NCBI GenBank assembly: GCA_023634235.1
Contig: JAMKCF010000011.1
Location: 3,552,001 to 3,616,000 of the forward strand
Direction of reading: 5' to 3'
Length of the DNA: 64,000 nucleotides
Source of the DNA: Pisaster brevispinus
Taxonomy: Eukaryota; Echinodermata; Asteroidea; Forcipulatida; Asteriidae
The notes under the pieces were generated by a model. It ran no database searches, had not been told where the DNA came from, and was given only the letters and a program-made list of their open reading frames with translations. Below are positions 39,231 through 51,892 of this stretch, piece by piece (positions within the stretch are counted from its first letter, which is position 1; every line of letters begins with the position of its first letter). A program made the translations under genes and the position numbers.

Positions 39231-40810
39231 TCAACTGGTACTCTGTAAGTTGATAACCTTATCCTAATCTCAATAACATCTTATTTGGCCCCCAAAAAAA
39301 ACCACCCCAGTTTACCAGCCTAAAATGCCGTGTCATTAATACTAATGTAACTGGTGCCCGAAAGACCAAGGGAACCTTGTTCATTGTTTACCACATGACT
39401 GGTACCCTGATTCTTGATCTGTGACTTTGAAAGAATACCCTCATGTTGTTTAAAGCAAACAGGAAGAGACAGGTTTCTATTTTTTTTTTATGATTTAAAT
39501 CCACAAAGATACCTTGTATTCTCCCCCCCCCCCCCACCAGTAATTAGTGACGCTTAGGTTGTCCTTATAAGTTTACCCAAAGGTTACCCTACCCTGTTAT
39601 TTAGCCCTTCAAGAATAAATTGTCAATAATGCTATCTGACGTTATGAAACCCCCATACATGATGTTATGAAATGTAGTAGAACGCATAGAGACTCGGAAA
39701 AAAAAAAAAAAACTTCCGTTGTGTGGTGTTCAAATTGGTGTTCATTCACACTGTGCCAAATAGCAATTTCTCATGAGCCCAAACACTGTGTATTTTGTGC
39801 ATCAATCCAAGTTATGGGGTAAATAAAACAAAGTATTACCAAGTGGTAACAGGCATGTGATTTGTCGGGATGTTTCACTGATCTCCCTGCACCTTCAGAT
39901 ATTCTTGACAGAGGCAAACTTGCCATCACAGATATAAAAAGACTTGACCTTTGTTGTGACCACTGACCTTCAGATATCTATTTAAAAGGATGTAGAGCGT
40001 CTGTAAACATCTAACATAATACAATCTGTACATGGGAGTGTTGATTCCACACCAGGAGGAAATTGTTAGTCAGTTTTTAGGATCTTTTTTAAATTTTCAT
40101 ACAATCTCGTCCCTGGATAGAAGTCACCGAACCTGGCTTAGGCTGTGTCTTAATCAAGCGACTTTGGCTACGGCTATTGAAGATAAAAAAAATAGTGACA
40201 TCATTGAAGAATAGGACTGTTCGTGTGTCTAGCCATAGCCACTGTCTAAGCCGTCTGTTTGGACACAGGCTTCAGGCCGTATCAAAATTGGCGGCTACAG
40301 CTACGGCTACGACTGTTGTTAAGGGTGTTGCTAAGGACGTCCTAAACTTCAACGCATGATAATGCAGCAATACAGCCTTAGCCAAAGCAGTAGCCATAGC
40401 CGCCAACTGACACATGGCCTTATCTTATTTGACACAATGTACTGGATTTTTGCAGATGTCTTCTAAGTTTTACACCTGGAATTGCAACATACCTGCTTAG
40501 CGTAGGAAAGATCAGCTTAGCAGAAAAAAGGTTACCAGCCAAAGTGCCATATGATATCAAGTACTTGTGACAGTTTACCAACCAACCCATGCTTAGTAGG
40601 TAAACATACTTTGCAAAGGTTTGTGATTTTGGCTCTTGTGTGTTTTTTTTTTTAATATTTGGGTATTTATTTAGTTTTTTTCCTGTCGGTGTTGTAATAA
40701 AATTTGGAATCGGCACCAATGCCTCTATATGTACAAAGTATATGTACAGATTATGAATTGTATACTAACAGAGAAGAAAACAAATATGATGTCAATAAAA
40801 GAAATATAAC
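39231..40810 (+). other. DMXL: Probable DMXL 3' UTR
   Basis: No coding sequence after the stop. Candidate poly(A) signals are aataaa at about 39821 and 40794 (caataaaagaaatataac). The region contains MITE relatives at 40130-40260 and 40268-40420. The true transcript end cannot be read from sequence alone. Confidence 0.4.
40130..40420. mobile_element. Two adjacent hairpin MITE relatives
   Basis: 40130-40260 has arms cttggctacggc / agccatagcc; 40268-40420 has arms attggcggctacagctacgg / agtagccatagccgccaact. Both are diverged members of the family at 29847-29975 and lie in the probable DMXL 3' UTR. Confidence 0.6.
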
Positions 40811-42367
40811 AGTGTTATTGTCTGTGATTTATATTCCATATGATATACGTTTCTGAATAATAAGCAATAAAGTAGTTATATATGAGTACTTCTCTGCAAA
40901 AGTGTCACATGGTATCTTTAATTTAAGGGCACTGAAACATTGATACTTGGTAGACAAGTTGACAAGTAAAACAAAAAAAAACAATTTAAGAAAAACATTA
41001 TCAATCAATGTAGATTTCCGGCTGTGAATCTTTGTATATGTGTTGAGTGTTCTTGATTATGGGAAGTCCAGTCTGAAATGTCAGCAAAAAAACTATGAAG
41101 AGTATTCCTAAATTTGGAAGAGTTAAAAAAAAGCCAAAAGTGTACACTTTAATTCTTGTGTTCCTTGGTGGCAGTTGTTAATGAGCTTATTTAAGCCAAT
41201 AATTTAGGTCACTCTCAAAAGTATGTCAGTCATTATCAGAGTTTAATGCTCAAATTGACATTTTCCCCATTATGTAAATGATCACAATTCTGAACACAGT
41301 TAGAGTATGTAAAAAAGGTGATCAGGTTGGCGTCGTGGTATCTTTGGCTTGAATCATGCCGGGGCACTATGTTTTCAGTCTCTACCCGACTGCGTGGGCT
41401 TTATCTTGAATAATTTTCTGAGGTTTTCCTCCCACATCTAAAAGTGAAACTTCCTTCTTTGTCTTCTCTCCATGGGGCTCTTGGCTAGTACAGTGATTAA
41501 GTTCGCTTTTCTGAGAGTCCTTGGCTTCACAACCAGATTAAAAGAAATGAAATTAATTAATCAAATCAGTCCTTTAAGTAAGTTGTAATATTGGTAGTTT
41601 GAAGCTTGAAGTTAACTCCAAATTTAAAACGTTTTGGAAAATGTACTCTGTCTATGTGATGTGAAATTTGTGTTCTGATTTCCTTCTTTTGTGAGCAGCT
41701 TTTGAGAATGTTTGTATGTGTTTATATTGTAAAAAAATATTACCAAAGTCGCTTAATTTGATTATGTACATCATGAATATATTTGTATATAAAATGACAT
41801 ATAATGAATAATGCATAAGCACTGCAATGAATTGTGCAACATTGTTAGAGAGCAAGGGTTTTATGTCCGTATAATTTGAATTATAGTTTGTTGTTTATGG
41901 AATAACAGATGTTGAACATCGCTGACGTGTTTAATGAAACCAAGTAGGTGAGGCCGTGGATTACGTCCAGATCATGGCTGTTGTTTTGGAAGTCAATTAG
42001 AAAAGACAATTTATAGCAGATAAATGACCTGCGTCAGATTTCATAAGCTGCTTAAGCACAAAAGTATCTAAGCACAACAAAGTCATGCTTACTAAAAAAA
42101 AATAATAAATAAGGCTACCAGCCGAAATGCCATGTCACATGTACCATATGTGGCTGGTTGTCTGCTTATTTTTTGCTAAGCAGAGAATTGTTAAGACATA
42201 TTTTCTGCTTAAGTTAGTATGAAATTAGCCGCCTGGTCACAGTTGTCATCACACTGACTTGTTAAAAGTAAATGCTAGTGAACATGGTGAACTTTCAGCA
42301 GTGACTGCTCACAAGAATTTATAAGTGGCAGGAAATTTGAACAAAACTGCGACGCCACATTTTATTG

Positions 42368-42707
42368 CAGAGTTGTAAGTTGAGTATTTTTCCCCCGAGT
42401 CCAAGTGCGAGTATTTTTCCTTTTTGTACTAGTATGAGTACTTTGTACAAGTTTGAGTACTTATCTTGAGAAAGTACAAACACGTTTTCACAAGTACAAT
42501 TATGAGTTCTTTTGAATAAGCCTGTTCTTTTCAATGAGTAACAAGTACAGTTACAAAACATTGGGGTTTTTAAAGTTAAAAATTGAGTCACTTACAACTT
42601 GTTTTTTTTAATTTTAAGTATGAATACTATAGAAATATACAATTTAATGAGCACAAAGTACAAGAAGAGTACAGAAACATGCTCCAGTAACGAGTACTCC
42701 AACTCTG
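42368..42707. mobile_element. hAT-like MITE with CAGAGTTG ends
   Basis: 340 bp starting cagagttgtaagt and ending ccaactctg. Interior is full of agtactt/aagtact units in both directions, as often seen in hAT elements. Flanking 8-mers ttttattg and tttcatta match at 6 of 8 positions, suggesting an old 8-bp duplication. Confidence 0.6.
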
Positions 42708-45507
42708 TTTCATTATGTCTCCATGTTTTGGCCTCTTGATACAAGTTTTGATTTACATTATAAAACCAATTAACCGAATTCAAGCCAACAGATTGAATCG
42801 CCAATCTATACTCTTTATAAAGCATGTATTTTGTCTCAGATTAATTACCCCTGATAGATTCAATATGCCAAAAATGTGGATTTAACCTGTGTATTAACTT
42901 GTACAATTTTTTTTAATGATGAGCAATGAAAAATACTTTAAATACTGTGTCCTGTTGAGTTGTTTTAGAATTATTTTATATTTTATAAACACTGTTGGAC
43001 ATAACAAGAGAACAATTCAGACCAGAGCCATTTGTAAACTTGCACATGATTGGTCGATGCAAAGCCAGCTCCCACCTGTGCCCCAACCATGTCTTTGCTT
43101 CTTCCAATGTTAGGTATATCAGAAGCAAATTTGTGAACTAAAAATGATATAACGATCAGTTTTAAGGGTTAAATTTGGTGTTTTCTGTGGACTCATTAGA
43201 CGTCTCTCTTTATATCCTTTGCACTGAGGACAAATATTTCTGTGAAACACACCCCTCCTCAAAACTGGTTAAAAATATCTGGCTTAACATAATTACGCCT
43301 GTAAGCAGACTTATTCTGCTTATGGAGTAGCCCTGACCACAGTTTACCGTAAGCAAAGCAAGAGGCATGCAATTTTGTATAAGCAGTGACGTAAAATGCA
43401 ACTCTTTGAACGGAATACAAGCTGCCAAATATTCAAGATCGTTTATAAAACACATTTTTCTCCTAAAGAACAACAACTTGCTTAGCGGTAAACAGATTTG
43501 TGAATTTGACCTCAAATATCTAGACTCCATTTACTGTTTGAATTCACAAGGTTACGAGTTGCGTTATAACATACATTTATGAGTATTTTTGGGATACCTT
43601 ACAAATGTGACATTTATATTTTGCTTCAAGTAAACTTGCAAAACTTTCCTTTTACAGAAAGTACTTAAAGTTGTTCCCTGTTAAACGGGTTGCTGGCAGT
43701 TTCTCCGTTATGAAAGAGCTGAGGGACTCGGGATAATTCAGTAGTTTAATAATTTTGTGACAAATTAAGTAGATAAAGTGAAATAAAGTTAACAAGAAAA
43801 TTAATGTTTTAAAAGCTATTTTCATTGGTATTGAAAAGCTAAGGGACAATTGTTTATGTATATTATTGAAACAAAGAGTTACGTCACTTGTTTTAATAAA
43901 TCGATTCAAATAATAACTGTGTACTTTTTATTTTAATAAACCCATGCAGAGGTATAACGAAATATTTCTAGTGGAATTTTTTGACGTTGATGTTGGTGAA
44001 AAGTACTGTATTATGTCAAATTGGGATATTTGCACCTTGCACTGACGTCAGAGGTGGCTAGCTAGTGGGTACCCATTTGGAAATTGATGTTTAAGCACGC
44101 GCAGGTATTCTTAAAATGCCCAATAAACGAACTCGCACAGCTAATATTTATTGTGGTGTTGCCCCACCCCCCCCCCCCCTTCAACGAAACAAACCCCGCG
44201 ATGGTGCTTACACAAATAAATGGAAAAAGAAGAACAGGAAAAATGCGTGTTTGTATAATCTAAATGTAGTGAACGATCGCAATTGGGATCGCTATCGAAG
44301 CCACAAAATGCCATACGAGAATGGCGGACCTTGCAGCGCCCCCCCCCCCCTACTGACATACCCACCCACCCCCGGAAAAGTCCTGGCTACGCCGCTGGAT
44401 GGGGTGGGAGAGGGGCTATTTTTATTTTATTTATTTTATTTTTGTTGGGGGGGGGGGGGAATTGAGGAGGGGGTTATTTAATGCATCGAACCATTCATCC
44501 AGTTGTGCTTTTTTCGATCTCAATGGGGGAGGGTTCTGAGCGGGGGGGGGGCCTCCAACACTGCCCTCTGGTTACACTTATGGGGTATATGTAATATCGG
44601 TTTGGCCCAATTATCTACATTGGTGTATAATTGAACTTCATTGAAGGGGCTACAAGGTCAAATTCAGTTTGGATGCAATTTCAAGTCTCTGGTGTAAAAT
44701 GTCTCTTTACTTTATTTTATTTTATAGCGAAATTTAAAACATGACGTCAGTGGATATCAACAACATGGGTCGCTTCCAAAGAGGAGTTTTTGCGTCAGTC
44801 AAAAGGATAAATCTAATGCCGTTTTGATTGAATGTCATCGAAGTTCAAAAAATAAACTACAATTTTCCCGCACAAAAATGTATAGACCAATTATTTGTGT
44901 TGTTTTTATTCGCACCGGAATGGTAGCAAACACAATGTCATTTTACATCGTTTCATCGTGAGGTGAGAATTTGCAGCATCACAAAACTGATTTCGCCCCT
45001 CTTTATAAACCCTCAACTGCAGTGACGTATGTCAAACCCTTGAGATGAGGTGCTGGGACGGGGCAGTTTACAGGAATGTCAGGTGGGAAGGAGGTGGTGG
45101 TGGTGGGGGGGGGGGGGGGGGGGGTTATCCAGGATTTTGATGACAAAAGAAGCGAAGTTCAAATTTCCAAGAATTCCCAGGTGAGGTTATTGTCAACTTC
45201 TACTCCAATGTAAACAAAAACGTAGTTTGAGGGGAAGCAGAATTTAAGATCTTGAGGATTGGGATTGTCCGATATTTGAAGAAATATTGAAGTTGTCACC
45301 ATGGTGGTGGTTGGTGCGGGGGGGGGGAGGGTCTCTTCTCAAATGGGGAACACCTGTTTTCTTCGCACTAAACCACAAGCGATTAATGCGGTTGCAAAAC
45401 TGTTTTATTTCATTTCTAAAATAATTGTTAGTTCATAAAATAAGGAACTGCTAATCTCAGAATGTTTCGTTTGCATGTCGAATGTTTTGGATTAAGCTCA
45501 TTTCAAC

Positions 45508-45690
45508 TTAATTCAATTCAATTCAATTCAATTCAATGCAATTTATTTCTTCACCATGTGAACACACAATTCATTTTTATTGTACAGCAGTATATATAAA
45601 AACTACAGTTAAAATTAATGATGGCACTGGCTTAGAATGCAAGGTCTAAAAACTAGTTTTAAGGCTTAGTTGACAATCTAATAAGTTTGT
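45508..45690 (-). mobile_element. 3' end of a minus-strand LINE with (AATTC)n tail
   Basis: Six tandem aattc units (45510-45538) are followed by aatttatttcttcaccatg and tttattgtacagcagtatat, a typical pattern for the 3' end of L2/CR1-like elements read from the tail. No open reading frame remains. Confidence 0.55.
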
Positions 45691-46743
45691 TTAAATCAAC
45701 GGATTCAATGGGTTTGCGCCGTCAGTCAAAAGAAAAAACCTTACTCATTCTGCTATTTTCTATCAACTTCTGAAGACCATATAGAAGTATTCCTTTATAG
45801 GGTGCCGTAAGCACAAAATTTCGCAGTAAGCAGATCCATGACATTGACTCTGACGTCATCATCACAATAGTCTTGGTTGCACCTTGGGAGTCAATATTCC
45901 AGTGTAGTGCGCTTTTTAAGCGACGCGGCGTTTTAATTGGTATTGGTATTGGATTTTGTTAACATTCAACTCTTGGTCTCAGGCAAAAATTACTAAAAAC
46001 ACTGCGAAAAGTCCTTCAAATGAAAAGGGGAGAAAAGTTATGGTCTGCCAAAACAAATGACCACATTAAAATAAATCCAAATAATAGAAAAAAGGATGAC
46101 ACCAAAAGTTGAAATAAGAAACAAATTATGCTTAAAAGGGTTATGGATCAGACATGGTTAGAAAATTTACAAATTAATAAATATACTACCGCACAAAAAT
46201 TCACAGTTGCAAATGTACACAATTAAGAGTTTAATATTATCGACGAAAATGTCCGTTTGCGAATGCTGCAGCTAGATATATTATAGTTGGTAGTTTTAGC
46301 TGTGTCTCCAGAAGTAGACACTGTATTCAGCTGAACATTGTACAGATGACTTTTATCGCATTTAAAAAATTATTTTATAGCTTGGCCTATAAATCAGCAT
46401 TACGCTGATAAAAACCCATTGTATGACAATACATTTAGGTAAGGTTTGAAGCTTTGGATGGTGTAAATAATAGAAAATGTATGAATTTCTTTTGGGGAGG
46501 AGTATTGGCTCTGGAAAGAGCTTTTCGTATGGCCATGACGTTTCGAACAGGCCTCTGTCCGTCTTCCCAATGCTTGAGATGTACCGGCAAGTAGAAAAGT
46601 AGTCTTGTTAGAATGAATTATAATTGTCTAATTTTAGGAGTCTTGTCTTTGCTTCATGGTCAATGTTTCATTTGCCCTTTTTAAAAACATACTTTCAACA
46701 AAATCTGTAGGACCAATGCTTTTGACCCAAGCAAAGCTTCAAA

Positions 46744-47069
46744 TTATACCAGTGTGTGCCACTGTGTGATTGGTCGACCCAAGTTACGTAACAAATTATC
46801 CCATTGGATGGTTTCACTAATGTGGGTGGAGCCAATGCCAAACTGAACCTGGCCAATGATGGTGTTCTTCCGGAAAGGCTTTCGACGAATGATGCGACAC
46901 ACAAGCATCAAACCGTCTCGAATGTTCTGGGTTTCGTTAAGGCGGAACGTGAAGGCTTCCTTGAAGACGGGCGAGTTTGTCAGCCTTTTAACACTCGATT
47001 GGCGTGTGTCGTTGTCTAGACTGTTACCACTTCTACCGACTTGGGTCAACTGGACTTCCACAAAACAGT
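46744..47069 (-). CDS. C2 protein exon 3 (rest of C2B and stop)
   Basis: Acceptor attgcag above 47069. Encodes NCFVEVQLTQVG, NSPVFKEAFTFRLNE, IIGQVQFGIG and PITQWHTLV, then TAA at 46744-46746. 'SPVFKEAFTF' is the canonical C2 strand motif. Confidence 0.92.
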
Positions 47070-49384
47070 CTGCAATCAATTTAGAGAAATTAAAGGGATG
47101 AGTTAAACGTTATTCAGCAGATGTGTCATGTGTATACACTGCGCAAGTCTCGCGAGCATTCAAACATTTTGGGGACGCACGAGACTTGCATAGTCTGTAG
47201 TGATTTCCCATCATTTGGTATACTTTAATACGCAAATTGTCACCAATTTGGTTTAGTGACCCTTCACGAAGCCACGGCTTCTGCTTGGGGTACCGGCTTT
47301 AGGCTCCCTTCACCAGCTGTTTGAAGCCCGGAACAGAGTGCACGCACGGAGCCTAAGCCAAAGCAAGACCCAAGCCCATGCCGGGCCTAGGCCCAAGCCG
47401 GGCCTAGGCCCAAGCCGGGGCTGAGCCTATGCCGTGGTTTCAAAAAGGGTCAGCTAAGACATTCTTGGGTTCGTGTCCTTACTTGATCCACGTGACATGA
47501 TGCTGTTGATCAGATTCTGTGCTTTGACTACGACGACCGTCAGGATGCGATCATTTGCCTTGTAACTCAAGCTTACATTCATCCTCTTAGGCGCCTGTAA
47601 AAGTGGAAAGACACAAAAGAAAAACTTATATTAGAAAGGCATTGGGGGTTCCAGAGGTGTAGATTGTGTGCCCGTTACCCACCACACAGGAAAAATTCAC
47701 CCAACTTCTGGTTAATGATGGTATAAACTAACTTGATAATGAAACAGAGAGAACCCTTTCAAACCTTGCAACGAATATCGGATAAGCCCCTTAAAGGGGA
47801 TCCTATAACATGTTACAGCCCAGAAATATTGACTGTAAGCCTGTCTATCGTGACGGCCAAAGAAATCGTGTTGTTAAGATGTGAAGCGTAAACAAAATGG
47901 CATTCTGTTTAACAATGTCTTTGTCGTCTTTGATTTATGTTTTGTGCTGTTGGTATGTCAGTCATTGTAATTATGTTATTGATAAAACTTACAATGAAGT
48001 GTTTCTTGTGTTTCAAATCCTCTTTGACGTGAACGTATCCATTCTGCTCCACCTCGGCAAGTTTCAGTCGGACTTCACCAATGTTGGTCGAGTTCTTTAA
48101 GCAAAGTTTGCTGGCGGATCCCTTCACGAACACCTGAAGCCTAAGATGCGAATTTTTCAGATTGAAGGGGCTGATGTCATGGAAAGCGAATTCCTCGTCG
48201 TAATAAGGATCGCAATTGTTCATTGCTGTGTTCGATTTCTGGGCCTGACACACTGACTGCATTATGTTCAGCTTAACAAACGAGCAGACCTGTTTTGGAA
48301 ACAAGACATCTTTTGAACTGATGTTTTCACCGCGTATGAGCAGAACCATCAGCCGTCTTGCAGAGCGATCGTACCGTAGGCATATCTCGATTCCACCCAT
48401 ATCAGTAGAATATTGATCAGTGGTACCGTAAAGCTGCCGTGCACATGTTAGATGGAGCTCCTGTAGAGCCAGTAATCTTTTGTTATTAGAGTCTTCTTCG
48501 TGTAGTTCTCGTTTAGGTGTGGCGTGTCTACAGAGCACTGGACTTCCTTCGATGGAGCTTTGGTCTGAGAGGTATCCGTCCAGATCGCTCAAATGGCTGG
48601 GTAAATTGACGCCATTTCTCCTCGTTCTCGGTTTCTTAGACCAGCTACGTCTTCGGTTGTTACTATAAGATCCCATAAAAGAGAGCGGACCATCTTCTGC
48701 TGAGTCCTCATCGCTGTTCTCAGACGAATCCGTATCTAGGTAAATGTGCGTTTTCCGGGAAGCTGGAAGTCCACAACGAGTCTGGACGGTGCGATTGCTT
48801 TCGGCAAAGACTGGCAAGTCGAGCCCTTTGGCCGCTAAATTTAAACACCTTGTTCCCATTGAGAGTCTAGGCAGAGCATTCATTTTAGGTGAGAAGAACA
48901 TGGACTCTTTTCTGTTGGTCTTAGGAGAAGATGAGAGCGTGGAGAATCCATACTTGGTGTAGTTTTTCGGTAGGTGGCGAAGGGTCATAGCTAGGGTGTA
49001 GCCCGGGTCGCTCTCTGACTGACCTACTTTTGAGGTAAAGCCATTGCAGTCGTTAGATTTGTCCTGAAGAGAGGGATTGTCGTGTACGGGTGAGGACACC
49101 TCGTGCTCATCAAACATTGCTGAGCCCGAGAAATAATCACTGTCACTACTGTACTTTCGGAGGAGCCCCTTATTATCAACTCCTGTTCGAACTGGGTTCA
49201 TTTGACCCGGTCGGCGAGAAGGAATTACAAACTTAGGTATGGTCTTTGGCGTTAGAACCGCCAGGTGCTGTGTGCTTCGTTTGGTTAGCACCGGTGTCAT
49301 GCCAGGTGTATTCTCCATTATTTTCTGCAAGTATTCATAAAGAATTAAAAACTGCCGCTCAAAGTGTTTCGAAGCTGATGACAC
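46744..49384 (-). CDS. Tandem C2-domain protein, 3 coding exons, complete
   Basis: Joined exons give 609 residues. An in-frame TGA 15 codons upstream supports the ATG at 49384. There is no signal peptide or membrane segment. Residues 1-325 are disordered, with an acidic Ser patch (DTDSSENSDEDSAEDG, 217-232) next to a basic patch (NNRRRSWSKKPRTRRNG, 242-258). C2A spans about 330-458 and C2B about 465-608. The tail QWHTLV contains the WHxL motif found at the end of synaptotagmin-type C2B domains. The aspartates that bind Ca2+ in classical C2 loops are not apparent in either domain, so a Ca2+-independent role is likely. Overall shape fits TC2N or membrane-anchor-less synaptotagmin-like proteins; I cannot decide which. 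Role inferred: membrane or vesicle-linked scaffold. Confidence 0.85.
47340..47440. repeat. Short tandem 'gggcctaggcccaagcc' repeat
   Basis: gggcctaggcccaagcc occurs twice in full with degenerate flanking copies, in the second intron of the C2 gene. Confidence 0.7.
47483..47594 (-). CDS. C2 protein exon 2 (start of C2B)
   Basis: Acceptor tttacag just above 47594, donor TCAA|gtaagg below 47483. Encodes APKRMNVSLSYKANDRILTV then VVVKAQNLINSIMSRGS: first two strands of a C2 domain. Confidence 0.9.
47993..49384 (-). CDS. C2 protein exon 1 (N-terminal region and C2A)
   Basis: 464 codons from ATG (49384-49382) to the donor ATT|gtaagt at 47992-47987. C2A reads MGGIEICLRYDRSARRLMVL for its first strands and INIGEVRLKLAEVEQ-type residues near its end (TNIGEVRLKL). 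A 5' non-coding exon further upstream cannot be excluded. Confidence 0.88.
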
Positions 49385-49959
49385 GACTGGCTTTTATTGC
49401 CGACGACTCCCTAGCTCTTCAAGGTTTGGTTATAGGCCTACGTGCGTAGTGAATCGTTCACCGCGTATAAAGAAAAAAGAAAAAAGAAGAAGAAAGAGAG
49501 AGGGAGGGAGAGAGAGAAACCAACGTATGTCCAATTAGTCTGCGCAGTAGTAATTGACAGGTATCTTTGAACGCTAGGATGTCGGGGAATGGTGTGACTG
49601 AATCATTCAACTACGTTGTTCACTCTGTGATTGGCTTCATCTCCGATGTCCACTCAGCTTGCATGGGTATTCATGACTTGACTTACCAGCCCGAGATGCC
49701 CATCTTATACGCCTGCGTCGCCATGAGATATTGGATAAAAACCTTGCGGGGGCACGACTATGTGCAGTGGAAGAAACTCCACACAAACATGAATATAGTA
49801 TGACCTTTGTTATCCTTCCCGTGGTCTCACGTCACTTTAGCTAGCTAGACCTTCATTGCCATTGGTTGAATAACACACAACATGGGCCTTTTCCAAACCT
49901 CGCTTAGGGCTCCGGCTCCGGCTTGGAATCCACAATTGGAGCAGCTTGCAATAAAAAAA

Positions 49960-50285
49960 AGCCCGGTTCATACTTCCTGCGAATGCGAATGTGAAACGAA
50001 TTTTGACATTAACCGTGCTCTGTTTTCGCTGCGAGTGCAGTTGCGAAATTGTGACGTCACATTCGCATCATGAACCGGGCTATATAAGGGGTTCAACATC
50101 AAACAGAGCCCGGGGCCGGTGTCCTAGGGAAATCTGTCCCCGGAGATTTCGTCCCCCATTGTGGTAAATATTATTAACAAGGAACGAAGGATTTTGATTC
50201 AAAAGAGGGTGCTATCAGAAGAAACTAGTACACAGTTCTTCGTATGGGGGACAGAATCTCCGGGGGCAGAATCTTCTGCTACACC
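49960..50285. mobile_element. Composite MITE, copy 2
   Basis: First unit 49960-50081 is a palindrome: gcccggttcatacttcctgc... and ...gcatcatgaaccgggc. Second unit starts ggggttcaacatcaaacaga (50088) and includes agaagaaactagtacacagt. Same unit order and junction (gggctatataaggggttc) as at 26954-27310. Confidence 0.78.
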
Positions 50286-50711
50286 GGTTCTTCCTTAATA
50301 ATAGGCCTACCACACTTTTTGTTTTTGTTTTTTTGTTTTTTTGAGGAAATCTACAAATTAAGTCAAAGTCTCACGTTTTGTATTTCCTGGCGTCCAGATT
50401 CAATCTTAGTTGAGGTTTCGTGAGTTCTCCCAGTTACTTTTTGGAAGTGACCCATCTTTCAAAGTTAATTAGGCCTAGGTAAAAAGTGTGTCTTAGTCTA
50501 AGCATTGAGTGTTATAGTCCAAAGACGAACCGAAAGCCGGGGACTCAATTAATGTTCACGTACATGTACATATCACATTTTCCATTAGGCCTAATGTTCA
50601 AACTATTGCATTGCATGGGCAGTTAGACACACACGACTCATGAGTTACGTACGTCAGTTTATGAAGTATTATTAGGAAACTACTGATATGTAGCAATTTA
50701 TGTATGATGCT

Positions 50712-51341
50712 GTTCCGTCCCAACTTGACTATTGTCCCAACTATAGTTGGGACTGGTCCCAACTTGAGTGTTAAAGTTGGGACGTCCCAACTATAGTTGG
50801 GATCGCCCATAGACTTCAACAGGACACCGTGTCCGTGATCAATCATGGGTCCTGATGCGATTGGCGTTAACTAACAACATTCTTTATTTCAAACCCGGGT
50901 CTCGGCTCTGTACAAAATCATGTCAAAACTGGTTTAGAATGATAGTTTATCGCTCACAATGGACCGCTAACTCAGTGTAAATAGTGTTTTTGGAGGGTTC
51001 TGACAGCGGCCTCATGCTCAGTGCCGCCGCAGGTGACGCTTTCTCAATCTCAGTAGGCCCGCCCATGGAGGCTAGGTCTTTTCCTTCCTCCATGGTAGGC
51101 CTACGCATTTCAGTTTCCCTTCTCTCAGAAAAACAAAATTCTATTTAATCTCAAATATTCTCAAGGGAAAGGGGTCTTAAAAACTTCATACTATGATACT
51201 TACTACTAATGATTTTAGTTTATTCGTGAGGTGCTTTGTGTGCACTGCAATCCCAACTATAGTTGGGACGCCCCAACTTTAACACTCAAGTTGGGACCAG
51301 TCCCAACTATAGTTGGGACGATCATCAAGTTGGGGCGGAAC
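50712..51341. mobile_element. Inverted-repeat element with four CCCAACTATAGTTGGG palindromes
   Basis: 630 bp; ends gttccgtcccaacttg and caagttggggcggaac. Each ~90-bp arm carries two perfect 16-bp palindromes (50736-50751, 50786-50801; 51252-51267, 51302-51317) separated by acttgagtgttaaagttggg or its inverse. No open reading frame for a transposase. Confidence 0.8.
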
Positions 51342-51892
51342 AATGCTATGGTGTCTCAACGTTGCTATAAAAAATTATTCGAATATCATATTCAAATAAT
51401 TTCTAACAATGAGTGAAATAGGTAGCTCAATAAAAATGCAAAATAACAATAGTAATGGTGGCTTGGCCGACGAACATTGATGTTCACATCTCTGGATTAT
51501 TAAGGATACAAGAAAGGACTCTAAAAAAATAGTTATTTTATATAGCGCCCTCTCGAGCCTCGGGCCAGACAAATACTAACAACAAGTGCTATGTGCAAAA
51601 GAGAAAAAGATAAAGATATGCATAAATTTAAAAGCATTTAAAGCTAAAATATCCATTGTTTAAAAAGGGGATCGTAAACGCTGTGTTTCCGTAGCTGAAC
51701 CATGGAGGAAGTATTTCATCCACGCTCTGACTCCACGCGATGACGTAACTAATATTGAGAGTTTATCGACCTTGAGGCATTTGCCACATGTACACAGAAC
51801 GCCCTCAATAGGCTAGGCACAGGCAGGATTTTGTCTCTCTGAAATTCGTTGTCGTCGGTTGTTTGTGATTTCGGCAAAATACCGTCTTCAAA

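Larger units (their letters stand above)
40811..46743. other. Intergenic region between DMXL and the C2 gene
   Basis: No gene recognised on either strand; the open frames here are short, AT-rich and unlike any family I know. Contents: a third-family SINE fragment (41325-41480), a 'cataaagc..gcttaagcac' MITE relative (42030-42230), the hAT-like element at 42368, several poly-G/poly-C runs (44168, 44342, 44447, 44541, 45104, 45318) and a LINE tail at 45508. Confidence 0.6.
49385..51892. other. Intergenic region between C2 gene and KRTCAP2
   Basis: The two genes are arranged head to head across about 2.5 kb. No further gene was recognised; a 78-codon frame at 49567-49803 matches nothing I know. 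Contains a GA-rich tract (49470-49520) and the MITEs at 49960 and 50712. Both promoters presumably lie here, but I see no clear core element. Confidence 0.55.

Noticed and set aside
49567..49803. A small gene of 78 codons
   Set aside because: No recognisable family, no splice partners found and no strong start context; could be chance.
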